Source of the DNA: Bowmanella denitrificans
Lineage (GTDB): Bacteria; Pseudomonadota; Gammaproteobacteria; Enterobacterales; Alteromonadaceae
Assembly (NCBI RefSeq): GCF_002887595.1
Contig: NZ_PEBU01000004.1
Location: forward strand, 124,001 to 188,000
Length of the DNA stretch: 64,000 nucleotides
Reading direction: 5' to 3'
Below, piece by piece: positions 35,596 to 44,026 of this stretch (positions within the stretch are counted from its first letter, which is position 1; each line of letters begins with the position of its first letter). The position numbers and the translations under genes were made by a program. A model generated the notes under the pieces. That model was not told the DNA's origin and ran no database searches. It worked only from the letters and a program-made list of their open reading frames with translations.

Positions 35596-36714
35596 ATGAA
35601 AAACCGTTATTGGCTGGCAGGCATTGTCCTGGTTTTGTTCCTGGGGGGAGCGGCATTGAATAATCAACTCAGCGCGATGGGCACACAGCACAGCATCACG
35701 AAGGCTAACTTTAGCCAAGGCAAATTCCACAATGATGATGCCGTGCCTGGCACAGGTTTAGCGAAGACGCTGGAGATTATGTGGCGTTTCTTTACCGAGA
35801 AAAAGGTGCATACCATGCCAGATACTGTTTTACCGGTGAAGTCACTTAGTCGTGAGCAGTTATTGCAACTGTCTGATACCGAGTTACATCTGATTAAGTT
35901 GGGGCATTCTTCAGTGTTGCTGAAGGTGTATGGTGAATTCTGGTTGCTTGACCCGGTTTTTGCACAGCGTGCTTCACCTTTTACATTTGTCGGGCCAAAG
36001 CGATTTCATCAGGCCCCGATAAGTATCCAAGACTTGCCTGACATCCATAAGGTGTTGATCTCCCATAATCACTATGACCATCTGGATAAAAAGGCCATAC
36101 AGCAGCTAAATCATAAAACTCAACAATTCCTGGTGCCTCTGGGGGTGGAAGGGGACTTACGGAAGTGGGGGATTGATGCGGACAAGATCTTAAGCTTCGA
36201 CTGGTGGCAAGAACTGCACACCGACAAGGCAATGCTGGCGTTTACCCCCACCCGGCATTTTTCAGGACGCGGACTCAGTGATGCGAATAACAGTTTGTGG
36301 GGCTCCTGGGTGATTAAAAGCCAATACGACAGCCTGTTTTTCAGTGGGGATTCAGGGTACTTCCAGGGTTTTAAACAAATCGGCCAGAAGTATGGTCCAT
36401 TTGATGTCACCCTGATTGAAACCGGTGCCTATGATAGTGATTGGCCCGATGTACATATGACCCCTGAGCAAAGCCTGCAGGCTCATATAGATTTGCAGGG
36501 CAGGGTGATGATACCTATTCACAATGGCACATTTGATTTGGCGTTCCATGCCTGGTACGAACCACTGGAACGCATCAGTCAATTGGCCAGTGCAGAAGGG
36601 ATCCCACTGTCTACGCCAATACCCGGCGAGGTATTAAGTCTGCTTGGCGCCATGCAGGTACAACGTTGGTGGCAGCCGTTAATGCCACAAAGTCCGTTAG
36701 CGCCACAATTTTAA
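35596..36714 (+). CDS. Membrane-anchored metallo-beta-lactamase-fold hydrolase (NAPE-PLD-like)
   Basis: A 372-residue protein. N-terminal membrane anchor or signal (about 5-22). The MBL zinc motif is HNHYDH (157-162), followed by TPTRHFSGRG, FFSGDSGYF (bridging Asp) and IPIHNGTFDLAFH. This order matches the L-ascorbate-6-P lactonase/N-acyl-phosphatidylethanolamine phospholipase D branch, so a lipid or lactone substrate at the envelope is plausible. The ATG at 35596 is chosen because an upstream start would cross the operator. It is followed by the ABM gene after 15 bp. Probably TetR-controlled. Confidence 0.82.
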   Translation: MKNRYWLAGIVLVLFLGGAALNNQLSAMGTQHSITKANFSQGKFHNDDAVPGTGLAKTLEIMWRFFTEKKVHTMPDTVLPVKSLSREQLLQLSDTELHLIKLGHSSVLLKVYGEFWLLDPVFAQRASPFTFVGPKRFHQAPISIQDLPDIHKVLISHNHYDHLDKKAIQQLNHKTQQFLVPLGVEGDLRKWGIDADKILSFDWWQELHTDKAMLAFTPTRHFSGRGLSDANNSLWGSWVIKSQYDSLFFSGDSGYFQGFKQIGQKYGPFDVTLIETGAYDSDWPDVHMTPEQSLQAHIDLQGRVMIPIHNGTFDLAFHAWYEPLERISQLASAEGIPLSTPIPGEVLSLLGAMQVQRWWQPLMPQSPLAPQF

Positions 36715-36729
36715 GTCAAGGATACCTAT

Positions 36730-37107
36730 ATGACCAATATCAACGCCAAGGATAGCTTGCTGACGCATATCAATGTGTTCAGGGTCGCTGTGCAGCATCA
36801 ACGCCATTTGGTGGATATACTGGCGCACTGCACCGAATATTCTGTCAGAAGCATACCGGGTTTCGTCTCGGCCAGCTTGCATCAAAGTCTGGATGGAACC
36901 AGCGTCACGCTCTACTCCAAATGGCATAAAGAGCAACTTAGGCAGACAAGCGAGTCTGAATTATTGGCCTGTTTTGCGGCGGCGTTGGATATTGCCACCT
37001 TGGAAACCACAGTGTCTGAATCGGTTAAACACTTTGAGCCGCTGTGGCCAGGATTACAGGTGTTGTCAGATCCCCTCCGCCAGTTATCCGGACGGCGGCT
37101 AAACTAG
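36730..37107 (+). CDS. Antibiotic biosynthesis monooxygenase (ABM) domain protein
   Basis: A 125-residue protein with the ABM dimeric ferredoxin-like fold: LLTHINVFRVAVQHQRHLVDIL, then VRSIPGFVSASLHQSLDGTSVTLYSKW. Such proteins act on quinones or heme or as stress-response partners; no specific substrate can be named. It lies 15 bp after the MBL-fold gene and probably shares its mRNA and TetR control. Confidence 0.78.
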   Translation: MTNINAKDSLLTHINVFRVAVQHQRHLVDILAHCTEYSVRSIPGFVSASLHQSLDGTSVTLYSKWHKEQLRQTSESELLACFAAALDIATLETTVSESVKHFEPLWPGLQVLSDPLRQLSGRRLN

Positions 37108-37166
37108 TGTGGTTTGCCCCAGTTCGGGGTGATAACCACTCCTTTGCGGGGCTGTACTTGTTATCC

Positions 37167-37200
37167 AGTGCTGACCCATTAATCGTCACGGGTCAGCACT
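37167..37200. terminator. Hairpin between convergent ABM and FKBP genes
   Basis: AGTGCTGACCC and GGGTCAGCACT form a perfect 11-bp stem. The FKBP stop codon (37179-37181) lies in its 12-base loop. No strong T-run follows on either strand, so it may protect the 3' end or end transcription weakly. Another stem, GCCCC-AGTTC-GGGGT, lies at about 37115-37128. Confidence 0.6.
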
Positions 37201-37520
37201 TCCAGTAACTCAATTTCAAAGATCAGATTACTGTTTGCTGGGATCATATCGCCAACCTGACGTTCTCCATAAGCCAGCGATGCCGGTACCCAGAGTTTGC
37301 GTTTACCCCCTACTTGCATGCCTTGCAGACCCAGAAACCAGCCCTGGATCACCTTGGTAGACGATAGAACGGTCTGGAAAGGTTTGCCGCGATGGTAAGA
37401 TGCGTCAAACTCGCTGCCGTCCTCCAGCCAGCCCCGGTAATGGGCGGTGATCAGTGCCCCTTTAACGGCAGCTTTACCTGTACCTGTTATCAGGTCTTCA
37501 ATTTTAATTGCATCAGTCAT
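37179..37520 (-). CDS. FKBP-type peptidyl-prolyl isomerase
   Basis: A 113-residue single-domain FKBP without signal peptide, close to the FKBP12 size. Visible blocks are TAHYRGWLEDGSEFDASYHRG, VIQGWFLGLQGMQVGGKRKLWVP, LAYGERQVGDMIPANSNLIFEIELLEV. The active-site aromatic residues (Tyr, Phe, Asp, Trp, Tyr, Phe) are kept. It speeds proline isomerisation in folding. I use the ATG at 37520 with AGGA upstream; a longer frame adds 26 unlikely residues. Confidence 0.92.
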   Translation of the reverse strand: MTDAIKIEDLITGTGKAAVKGALITAHYRGWLEDGSEFDASYHRGKPFQTVLSSTKVIQGWFLGLQGMQVGGKRKLWVPASLAYGERQVGDMIPANSNLIFEIELLEVLTRDD

Positions 37521-37604
37521 CTGTGTTGTCCTGCGCGAAATAGCCCAGTGTTGCAGAAAACAGCCCAACTTGCAGCTACTGAGACAGGCTCTGATCATTC
37601 CTTG

Positions 37605-37621
37605 TATCGCTTTAAGCGATA
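37605..37621. promoter_or_regulatory. Palindrome TATCGCTT-T-AAGCGATA
   Basis: A perfect 8+1+8 palindrome in the divergent gap between FKBP and chitinase genes, about 95 bp before the chitinase start. It has the size of a repressor or activator site. Confidence 0.5.
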
Positions 37622-37655
37622 TGCCGGTTGTATGAATGTAAAAACAATGTAAATA

Positions 37656-37686
37656 TTAATTAAGTAAAATGTTTTTACTTAATTAA
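37656..37686. promoter_or_regulatory. Large palindrome upstream of the chitinase gene
   Basis: TTAATTAAGTAAAA and its exact complement flank TGT (14+3+14). It ends 13 bp before the chitinase ATG and just before its GGAG site. In RNA it could sequester the ribosome site area; in DNA it could be an operator. Confidence 0.75.
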
Positions 37687-37699
37687 TCGGAGACAGCAA

Positions 37700-39130
37700 A
37701 TGCAATATAAAAACTGGTTAATCAGTGTTTTAGTTATGAGTAGTAGTGGGACCCTGGCAATACATCCGCAACCTGATCCTGATAATCCCGGTGGCTATTT
37801 GCTGGATAGAGGAGAAGTGCAGGCTACAGAGGCGGCGCTTACTGCCAACCCCATGTATGCACTCTGGGCTGACGCCCTGCAAACCCGGTCAAATGTGCTA
37901 GTAGAGGCGATTGTGCCCGATGCCAGCAGCAATCCGGACAACGTAAAGCGGGCCGAGCGCGTGTTTCCCCAGGCCCAGTGGGAATATCTGACGCAAATGG
38001 CGGCGCCGGAATACACTTATACCCGTTTCTTACGTGCCATTGGCAAATTTCCGGCCTTTTGCGGCGACTATACCGATGGCCGCGATGCCGATGCGATTTG
38101 TAAACGTTCTATTATTACCGCCTTTGCGCACTTTGCGCAGGAAACCGGTGGCCATATTGCTAAAACCAATATTTGGGATAATCCGCTTGGTCTGGAGGAG
38201 TGGCAGCAGGCCCTGGTGCATGTGCGGGAAATGGGCTGGTCAGAAGGGCAGGCAGGTTACACCACAGGCTGTGGCCAGAACGACTGGCAGAATCTACGCT
38301 GGCCTTGTTCTCCGGGAAAAGGCTACTTTGGGCGCGGCGCAAAACAACTGTCCTATCACTTTAACTATGGGGCCTTTTCCGAAGTGATGTACGACGGTGA
38401 TGCGACCGTGTTGCTGAATAATCCTGGTCTGGTGGCTGATTCATGGTTGAATCTGGCATCCGCCATCTGGTTTTTCCTTACCCCGCAAGCCCCTAAACCT
38501 GCCATGTTGCATGTGATTGATCGCACCTGGATACCCTCTCAGCGGGAAGTGGATGCGGGGATTGGTTATGGCTTTGGCACCACCATTAATATCATCAATG
38601 GCGGCGTTGAGTGTGGTCAGCAAAATCGCTACAAAGGTCAACCGGTAAACCGTATTCGCTACTGGCAAGGCTTAGCGGATTACTATCAAATTCCTATTCA
38701 AGCCGATGAATTGAATACCTGTTATCAGCAGACGCCTTATGGCAGTTTGAATTTAAGCGGTGCCACCGATGTGCTGTATACCAACTGGGACGGAAACTGG
38801 GAGCACTTTGCCGACAGGCCGGGGGGATATTCCTTTGAATGTCAGTTGGTGGGCTATCAGACCGCTTATTCTGCACTGGTACCTGGTGACTATGAGAAAT
38901 GCGTGAGTAATTTCTATCAGTCTCACGCCAACTGGCCTGCGGTCAGGGTCGTGGATAACCTTGATATTCCACCGACTGATCCACCGGGCAACGGCACGCC
39001 TGCCTGGGAAGCAGGGAAGGTGTATAACAATGGTGATCAGGTCAGTTATCAGGGCGCCAACTATCAAGCCAAGTGGTGGACACAAGGCGATACACCCGGA
39101 CAGGGCAATGTCTGGGAGTTGTTGCCATAA
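37700..39130 (+). CDS. Secreted GH19 chitinase with CBM5/12 domain
   Basis: A 476-residue secreted enzyme cutting beta-1,4 links in chitin. Signal peptide (about 1-20), a GH19 catalytic domain with the acid Glu148 in FAHFAQETGG, GYFGRGAKQLSYHFNYG and NIINGGVECG, then a Pro-rich linker and a C-terminal carbohydrate-binding module 5/12 (about 430-476) with WEAGKVYNNGDQVSY and AKWWTQGDTPG. An insert of about 100 residues between catalytic part and linker contains repeated Cys. Chitin use is common in marine Alteromonadales. A GGAG site precedes the ATG. Confidence 0.92.
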   Translation: MQYKNWLISVLVMSSSGTLAIHPQPDPDNPGGYLLDRGEVQATEAALTANPMYALWADALQTRSNVLVEAIVPDASSNPDNVKRAERVFPQAQWEYLTQMAAPEYTYTRFLRAIGKFPAFCGDYTDGRDADAICKRSIITAFAHFAQETGGHIAKTNIWDNPLGLEEWQQALVHVREMGWSEGQAGYTTGCGQNDWQNLRWPCSPGKGYFGRGAKQLSYHFNYGAFSEVMYDGDATVLLNNPGLVADSWLNLASAIWFFLTPQAPKPAMLHVIDRTWIPSQREVDAGIGYGFGTTINIINGGVECGQQNRYKGQPVNRIRYWQGLADYYQIPIQADELNTCYQQTPYGSLNLSGATDVLYTNWDGNWEHFADRPGGYSFECQLVGYQTAYSALVPGDYEKCVSNFYQSHANWPAVRVVDNLDIPPTDPPGNGTPAWEAGKVYNNGDQVSYQGANYQAKWWTQGDTPGQGNVWELLP

Positions 39131-39296
39131 TCGCTAGCGTCGGCGCTTTACCTGGCGGTCATTGTTGTTCGAAAGACCGCCAATGGATTCCCTGCCCGCT
39201 AACCCGGCAAGACTATGCGCAGGGCACAAGAGGCCCCGCAGCCCTTGCCAATTCATAGGTAAATTCGTTAGGCTGCAAAAAACTCAGGGATTGACC

Positions 39297-39920
39297 ATGC
39301 AGCCTCATTCTTATCTGCTTCGGCCTTCTAAACAGCAAATCCGCGAGCTGCCAGCATTTGTTGGCTTGCAGCCAGAAAATATCCATATGCTGACCTGCGC
39401 CAATGAAGTGGCGGATGCCTGCCACGTGCTAAGCCAGGCTGATGTGCTGGGCTTTGACACAGAGAGCAAACCGAGTTTTGTCGCCAATCAGTCAACTGGC
39501 GGGCCGCATTTGCTGCAACTGGCCACTGATAGTCAGGCGTTTTTATTCAGTGCATCCTTGCTTGAAGGCAACCCGCACCTGGCGGACATTATTCAGGCCG
39601 ACACTATTCTCAAAGTAGGCTTTGGTCTTCGATCAGATAAAGGGCCACTGCAACATAAACTGGGGGTGACGCTTAAACCCTGTGTGGATTTGGCCAAGCT
39701 GGTAAAATCTCTGGGTTATAAAGATCAGGTCGGTGTGCAGGCGGCAGTGGCTGTTGTACTTAAGCAATATCTGCCTAAGTCTAAACATTTGTCCACCTCA
39801 AACTGGGCAAAAATACCGTTATCCGCTACACAACTGGCCTATGCAGCCAATGATGCATACGCTAGTTTATGTGTTTATCGGCAACTGCTGGTCACCGCCC
39901 CGCAGCTTTTTAGCAACTGA
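39297..39920 (+). CDS. DEDDy 3'-5' exonuclease domain protein
   Basis: A 207-residue exonuclease of the RNase D/WRN type. The catalytic acids are Asp54 and Glu56 in GFDTESKPSF, Asp in KVGFGLRSDKGPL (about 114) and the Tyr-x3-Asp of YAANDAYASL (about 184-188). In the family these act on single-stranded DNA or RNA ends; the small size and the lack of an HRDC domain make it unlike RNase D. The ATG at 39297 has AGGGA upstream; a longer frame adds 45 residues with poor composition. The next gene begins 6 bp after its stop. Confidence 0.85.
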   Translation: MQPHSYLLRPSKQQIRELPAFVGLQPENIHMLTCANEVADACHVLSQADVLGFDTESKPSFVANQSTGGPHLLQLATDSQAFLFSASLLEGNPHLADIIQADTILKVGFGLRSDKGPLQHKLGVTLKPCVDLAKLVKSLGYKDQVGVQAAVAVVLKQYLPKSKHLSTSNWAKIPLSATQLAYAANDAYASLCVYRQLLVTAPQLFSN

Positions 39921-39926
39921 GCAAGT

Positions 39927-40433
39927 ATGCAAACACTTCGTCAGGCTCTCTATGGCTGGGATGGTAAGTCTGCCTCCGCCATTCGTCATATCTATACAGA
40001 ATATAGCGTGGATGCGGATTTCCTAACGCAGTTGATGCAATTGATACAAGTGCCGGAGTTACAACCTGGCGTGACCTGGCTGTTAAAGGCATCACTGGAA
40101 CATGGCCAGGACTTGAATGCACAACTGCAGGCAACGTTGCTGGACGCCTTTGTCACTATTGACGCCTGGCAGGCGCAACTGCACATCTTGCAAAGTTTCG
40201 CGTACTTGTCAGTGGATCAGCTCAGAAAAACGGCGGTGGAGGCCAAGTTGCGCTATGGCCTGCGGCACCCCAATAAGTTTGTGCGGGCCTGGTCGTATCA
40301 TGGCCTTTATCACCTTGCCCTGCAGTATCCCGAGCTGCAGTCAGACGTAACGCAGCTACTGGAGATGGCATTAAAGGATGAGCCGGCATCTGTCAAAGCC
40401 AGGGTTAAAAAGCTGGTGAAGCAGGGGTTTTAG
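39927..40433 (+). CDS. HEAT-like helical repeat protein
   Basis: A 168-residue all-helical cytoplasmic protein with helix pairs such as LRKTAVEAKLRYGLRHPNKF and VRAWSYHGLYHLALQYP, which resemble HEAT/ARM repeats. It has no catalytic motif or signal peptide. Starting 6 bp after the exonuclease gene, it is probably cotranscribed and could be a binding partner. The role is unknown. Confidence 0.65.
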   Translation: MQTLRQALYGWDGKSASAIRHIYTEYSVDADFLTQLMQLIQVPELQPGVTWLLKASLEHGQDLNAQLQATLLDAFVTIDAWQAQLHILQSFAYLSVDQLRKTAVEAKLRYGLRHPNKFVRAWSYHGLYHLALQYPELQSDVTQLLEMALKDEPASVKARVKKLVKQGF

Positions 40434-40490
40434 AGCGTGTTGAGCGCTCTGATATCCTGCAACAAAGTTGCCAAAGCGATACCTTGCATC

Positions 40491-40518
40491 CCCAGACCTT
40501 ATCCTTTTAAGGTCTGGG
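40491..40518 (+). terminator. Hairpin after the HEAT-like gene
   Basis: CCCAGACCTT and AAGGTCTGGG form a perfect 10-bp stem with an 8-base loop, 57 bp after the stop. Only a short T stretch (CGTTTG) follows, so termination may be partial. Confidence 0.6.
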
Positions 40519-40620
40519 CGTTTGCCTGACAGTCCGTGCTAAGATGGCAGGATAGCAAGCATCTGTGTGGTGACGGCATCTGTCTGAGTGCTGCCCCGCT
40601 ATTTTTGGAGAATAACAATA

Positions 40621-42093
40621 GTGCAATTGGAACTGAATTCCCTGCAACTGGCTTTGGCCTTAGGCGGTGTGTTGGCTGGTGGTCTGATAAGCTGGCTGGT
40701 GGTGGCTAGCCGTGCCCGTGCCGATAAACTGCAAATGCACAGTGAGCTGGAAAAATTGGCGCAGCAACTGGAGCAAAGTCAGCACAGTCTGCATCAGGCC
40801 TATACCGAGGTTAGGGACAAGGAACGCAGTATAGAAGCCTATCATCAACAGCAACTGCAAATTCAAAATCAGCTTGGCCAGTTTCGTCAACAGGCCGAGC
40901 GGATCCCTGAATTACAGGCACAAAGTCGCGAGTGGCAGGACAAATGGCAACAGGCCAATGAACAGCTAAATAGCTTTCGCACTCAACTTGAATCACAGGC
41001 GGCGCGTTTTGAGCAGGAACAAAAGGCTATGGCAGAAAAGCTTGCCATGTTGCAGGAAACCGAAGAACGCCTTAAACAGCAGTTTGAAAACCTGGCCAAT
41101 AAGATCTTTGAACAGAAAACCCAGAATTTCAGCCAGGCCAGTAAGCAGAGCCTGGACTCGTTACTGACGCCACTTAAAGATCAGATTGAAGGCTTTAAAA
41201 AGCAGGTGAGCGATCAGTACGTACGTGAAGGGCAGGAGCGTGCGTCACTGAAAACCGAAATACTGGGCCTCAAAGAACTAAACAAACAAATCACCGAAGA
41301 AGCCGCGGCCCTGACCAAAGCCCTGAAAGGCGATAATAAGCAGCAGGGGAATTGGGGGGAGATTGTGCTGGAACGCATACTGACCGAGTCGGGCTTGCGC
41401 GAAGGGCATGAATACGAGACGCAGGGCCAGTACAAAGATGAGCAGGGTAAGGCCTACAAGCCTGACGTGATAGTGCACCTGCCCGGCGGCAAGGATGTGA
41501 TCATCGACGCCAAAATGTCGCTGGCGGCCTATGAACGTTATTTTAACGAGCAGGACGACGACAGCCGTGCCCGCCACCTGAGCGAGCACATTCAGTCTAT
41601 TCGTAACCATATCAAGGGGCTGGGTAACAAGGATTACCAAAAGCTGGATGGGGTGCGGACGCTGGATTACGTACTGATGTTTGTGCCGGTAGAGCCAGCG
41701 TTTTTGCTGGCCATCGATCAAGCCCCCGACCTTATCAAACTGGCCCTCGATAACAATATTATGCTGGTCAGTCCCACTAATTTACTGGTGGCCCTGCGCA
41801 CTATCAATAATATCTGGCAGTATGAGTATCAGAACCAGAACGCCCAGAAGATAGCCAAGAAAGCGGCCGATCTGTATGACAAATTCGTGGCTTTTACGGC
41901 CGATATGGAAGGGCTGGGTACGTCCTTACAGACGGTGCAGAAAAAATATGATGGCGCCATCAAAAAGTTGTCCGAAGGACGCGGCAATCTGGTGCGACGC
42001 GCAGAAGAATTTAAAAGCCTTGGCGTACAGTCATCGAAAAAGATCAGCAACAGCCTGGCCGAGCTATCGGTGGAAGATGACTCTCAGGACTGA
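40621..42093 (+). CDS. rmuC: DNA recombination protein RmuC
   Basis: A 490-residue protein with an N-terminal membrane anchor (about 3-25), a coiled coil (about 35-190) and a RmuC domain of the PD-(D/E)XK type: GNWGEIVLERILTESGL, PDVIVHLPGGKDVIIDAKMSL and TLDYVLMFVPVEPAF. In E. coli RmuC limits inversions at short repeats. I use the GTG at 40621 preceded by GGAG (9 bp); an upstream GTG adds 11 residues. Confidence 0.95.
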   Translation: MQLELNSLQLALALGGVLAGGLISWLVVASRARADKLQMHSELEKLAQQLEQSQHSLHQAYTEVRDKERSIEAYHQQQLQIQNQLGQFRQQAERIPELQAQSREWQDKWQQANEQLNSFRTQLESQAARFEQEQKAMAEKLAMLQETEERLKQQFENLANKIFEQKTQNFSQASKQSLDSLLTPLKDQIEGFKKQVSDQYVREGQERASLKTEILGLKELNKQITEEAAALTKALKGDNKQQGNWGEIVLERILTESGLREGHEYETQGQYKDEQGKAYKPDVIVHLPGGKDVIIDAKMSLAAYERYFNEQDDDSRARHLSEHIQSIRNHIKGLGNKDYQKLDGVRTLDYVLMFVPVEPAFLLAIDQAPDLIKLALDNNIMLVSPTNLLVALRTINNIWQYEYQNQNAQKIAKKAADLYDKFVAFTADMEGLGTSLQTVQKKYDGAIKKLSEGRGNLVRRAEEFKSLGVQSSKKISNSLAELSVEDDSQD

Positions 42094-42235
42094 GATAGTC
42101 TCTTTCCTGCCGTTTCAGCTTTGGGCGTGGGTATTCCCGCATTTCATGGAATTATGGAGTCAGGACTTGCAAAAAGTGCAAACACCGCATTAGATTGATA
42201 CTGTGGCCTATGTTGATGTTTTGCAGGGAGAAATT

Positions 42236-42658
42236 GTGAAAGTCAGCAAGATTATGAGCGCACCGGTGGTAACGGTAAAGATGGATGACAATCTGTACCG
42301 GGTGCACGAGATTTTTCAGAAACATAAGTTTCATCATGTGCTGGTGGTGGACGGCAAAACCCTGCTAGGGGTGATTTCTGATCGCGATCTGCTTAAAGCG
42401 GTGAGTGCCCGTATTGGTTCAAACAGCGCAGATGCCAGGGATATGGCGTCTTTTCAGAAAAAAGTGTACCAAATCATGAGCCGCAATCTGATTACTATCA
42501 ATCTCAATGACTCCGTGTTGCAGGCGGTTCGCTTATTTAACCGCCATGCTATTTCCTGTTTACCTGTGGTTGATGACAACAAGCACTGGGTGGGGATACT
42601 CAGTTGGCGGGATATTTTCCGGCAAATTGAAAAAATGAAAGATAGTAGAGCGTGTTGA
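42236..42658 (+). CDS. CBS-domain pair protein
   Basis: A 140-residue protein made of two CBS domains and nothing else: IMSAPVVTVKMDDNLYRVHEIF with LLGVISDRDLLKAV, and IMSRNLITINLNDSVLQAVRLF with WVGILSWRDIFRQI. Paired CBS domains bind adenosine nucleotides and act as energy or ligand sensors. The GTG at 42236 has AGGGAG 6 bp upstream and is preferred to a GTG at 42203. The target is unknown. Confidence 0.88.
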   Translation: MKVSKIMSAPVVTVKMDDNLYRVHEIFQKHKFHHVLVVDGKTLLGVISDRDLLKAVSARIGSNSADARDMASFQKKVYQIMSRNLITINLNDSVLQAVRLFNRHAISCLPVVDDNKHWVGILSWRDIFRQIEKMKDSRAC

Positions 42659-42811
42659 CCTTTTGCGATCCCAATAAATTGCCATAAGCCGCAATCTCCA
42701 ATATACCAGACTACTGACAAAGCCTGACACAACAGAACAACAAGACCAGAGCCGATCCCATAGAATTCCTGCAAGCCATTTCACCGCCTGAATCTCTGAC
42801 GTCAGGCTTGT

Positions 42812-44026
42812 ATGGGATATCAGGGAACTATGTATCACTTTCGGCTTTTTCAGGAACCTGCCGAGCTTGAGCAAAGCGGCTGGCAGGACTTTGTTCAGCG
42901 CCATGCCGCTCATGATCTGGCTGATTTAGCGTTTTTACGTGCCATTCACGCCAGTCTGTCTTCTGCCGATCGGTGTTTCTTTGCCCTGTTTTTTGATGCA
43001 CAGCAGCAATGTGTGGCCTGTGCCGTGTTGTCACTGTTTAACTGGGATCCACTCAATGTACCGGGCGCAAAGCGGCAACGACTGCTGCGGAGTATTCGCC
43101 GGATCTGGCCGGGTTTTCTGAAGCTGCCACTGCTGTTGTGTGGCCCACCCGTATCCCTGGGAAGCAATCTGCTGGTGGTACACAACCAGGTAGACGGTGA
43201 TGCTCTGGCAGAAACCCTTAAAAATGCCCTCGAACAAGTCGGGCGGCAATGTCGTTGCAGCCTGCATATGGTGACGGAGTCAGCACCTGAACAATTGCCG
43301 CTGTTAGGCAAACTGACAAACTACGGTTATCAATTGGCGCCCAGTCCTCCCTATTATTATTTTCCTTCAAAATTTCGTCGCTTCAGTGACTACTGTCAGG
43401 CGCTTCAGGCCAAGTACCGTGCCAATGTGCGCAGGGCACAGCAGCATTTTTTGCAATCTGGCTTTGCCATCTCCCATCTTTCCAAAGCACAGTTATTCGA
43501 TGCCTTTGGGCCTGATCTTTACCAGTTGTATCTGGCCGTTGTGAAGAAATCTGCCTACAGATTCGAAGTGCTGGAGCATGACTTTTTTCAGCAACTGATA
43601 CGGCATCAATCTGATCGACTGTTACTGACGTTGGCGGTTAAAGAGGAACGAACTGTCGGGTTTATGCTGTCTTTGTTCAGTCATAAACGTTTCTATCTGC
43701 TGTTTGCCGGTTTGGACTATCAGGCCAATCGGCAGACCAATGTCTACTACAACCTGGTATACGCCGCCATTGAGCAGGCGCTGGAAAAAGGTCCCTTCGA
43801 CAGTATTCATGTGGGGCAGGCCGCTGACACTTTCAAGGCCCGCTTGGGATGTCAGGCGGTACCTATGACCTTGCTTCTCAAAGCTCGCACCAGGCTTGGC
43901 CGCATCCTGCTGGATTGGTTTGGTCAGGACATGCTGACAAGCCCACCGCCGCAACCCAATTACCGGGTATTTAAGGTATCTGATAACAGACACTTCCATA
44001 GTCATGTCGGAGGCAAAGATGAATAA
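42812..44026 (+). CDS. GNAT-fold (BioF2/FemAB-like) acetyltransferase-type protein
   Basis: A 404-residue cytoplasmic protein. The N-terminal third is helical with a Cys/Trp-rich strand (FALFFDAQQQCVACAVLSLFNWD). The middle LQAKYRANVRRAQQHF and the later SDRLLLTLAVKEERTVGFMLSLFSHKRFYLLFAGLDYQ with NVYYNLVYAAIEQALEKG follow the double-GNAT layout of BioF2/FemAB-type transferases. These join acyl or aminoacyl groups to amines. The gene overlaps the sulfotransferase gene by 8 bp and lies before the NRPS genes, so N-acylation of the peptide is conceivable but unproven. Either ATG, 42812 or 42830, may start it. Confidence 0.7.
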   Translation: MGYQGTMYHFRLFQEPAELEQSGWQDFVQRHAAHDLADLAFLRAIHASLSSADRCFFALFFDAQQQCVACAVLSLFNWDPLNVPGAKRQRLLRSIRRIWPGFLKLPLLLCGPPVSLGSNLLVVHNQVDGDALAETLKNALEQVGRQCRCSLHMVTESAPEQLPLLGKLTNYGYQLAPSPPYYYFPSKFRRFSDYCQALQAKYRANVRRAQQHFLQSGFAISHLSKAQLFDAFGPDLYQLYLAVVKKSAYRFEVLEHDFFQQLIRHQSDRLLLTLAVKEERTVGFMLSLFSHKRFYLLFAGLDYQANRQTNVYYNLVYAAIEQALEKGPFDSIHVGQAADTFKARLGCQAVPMTLLLKARTRLGRILLDWFGQDMLTSPPPQPNYRVFKVSDNRHFHSHVGGKDE

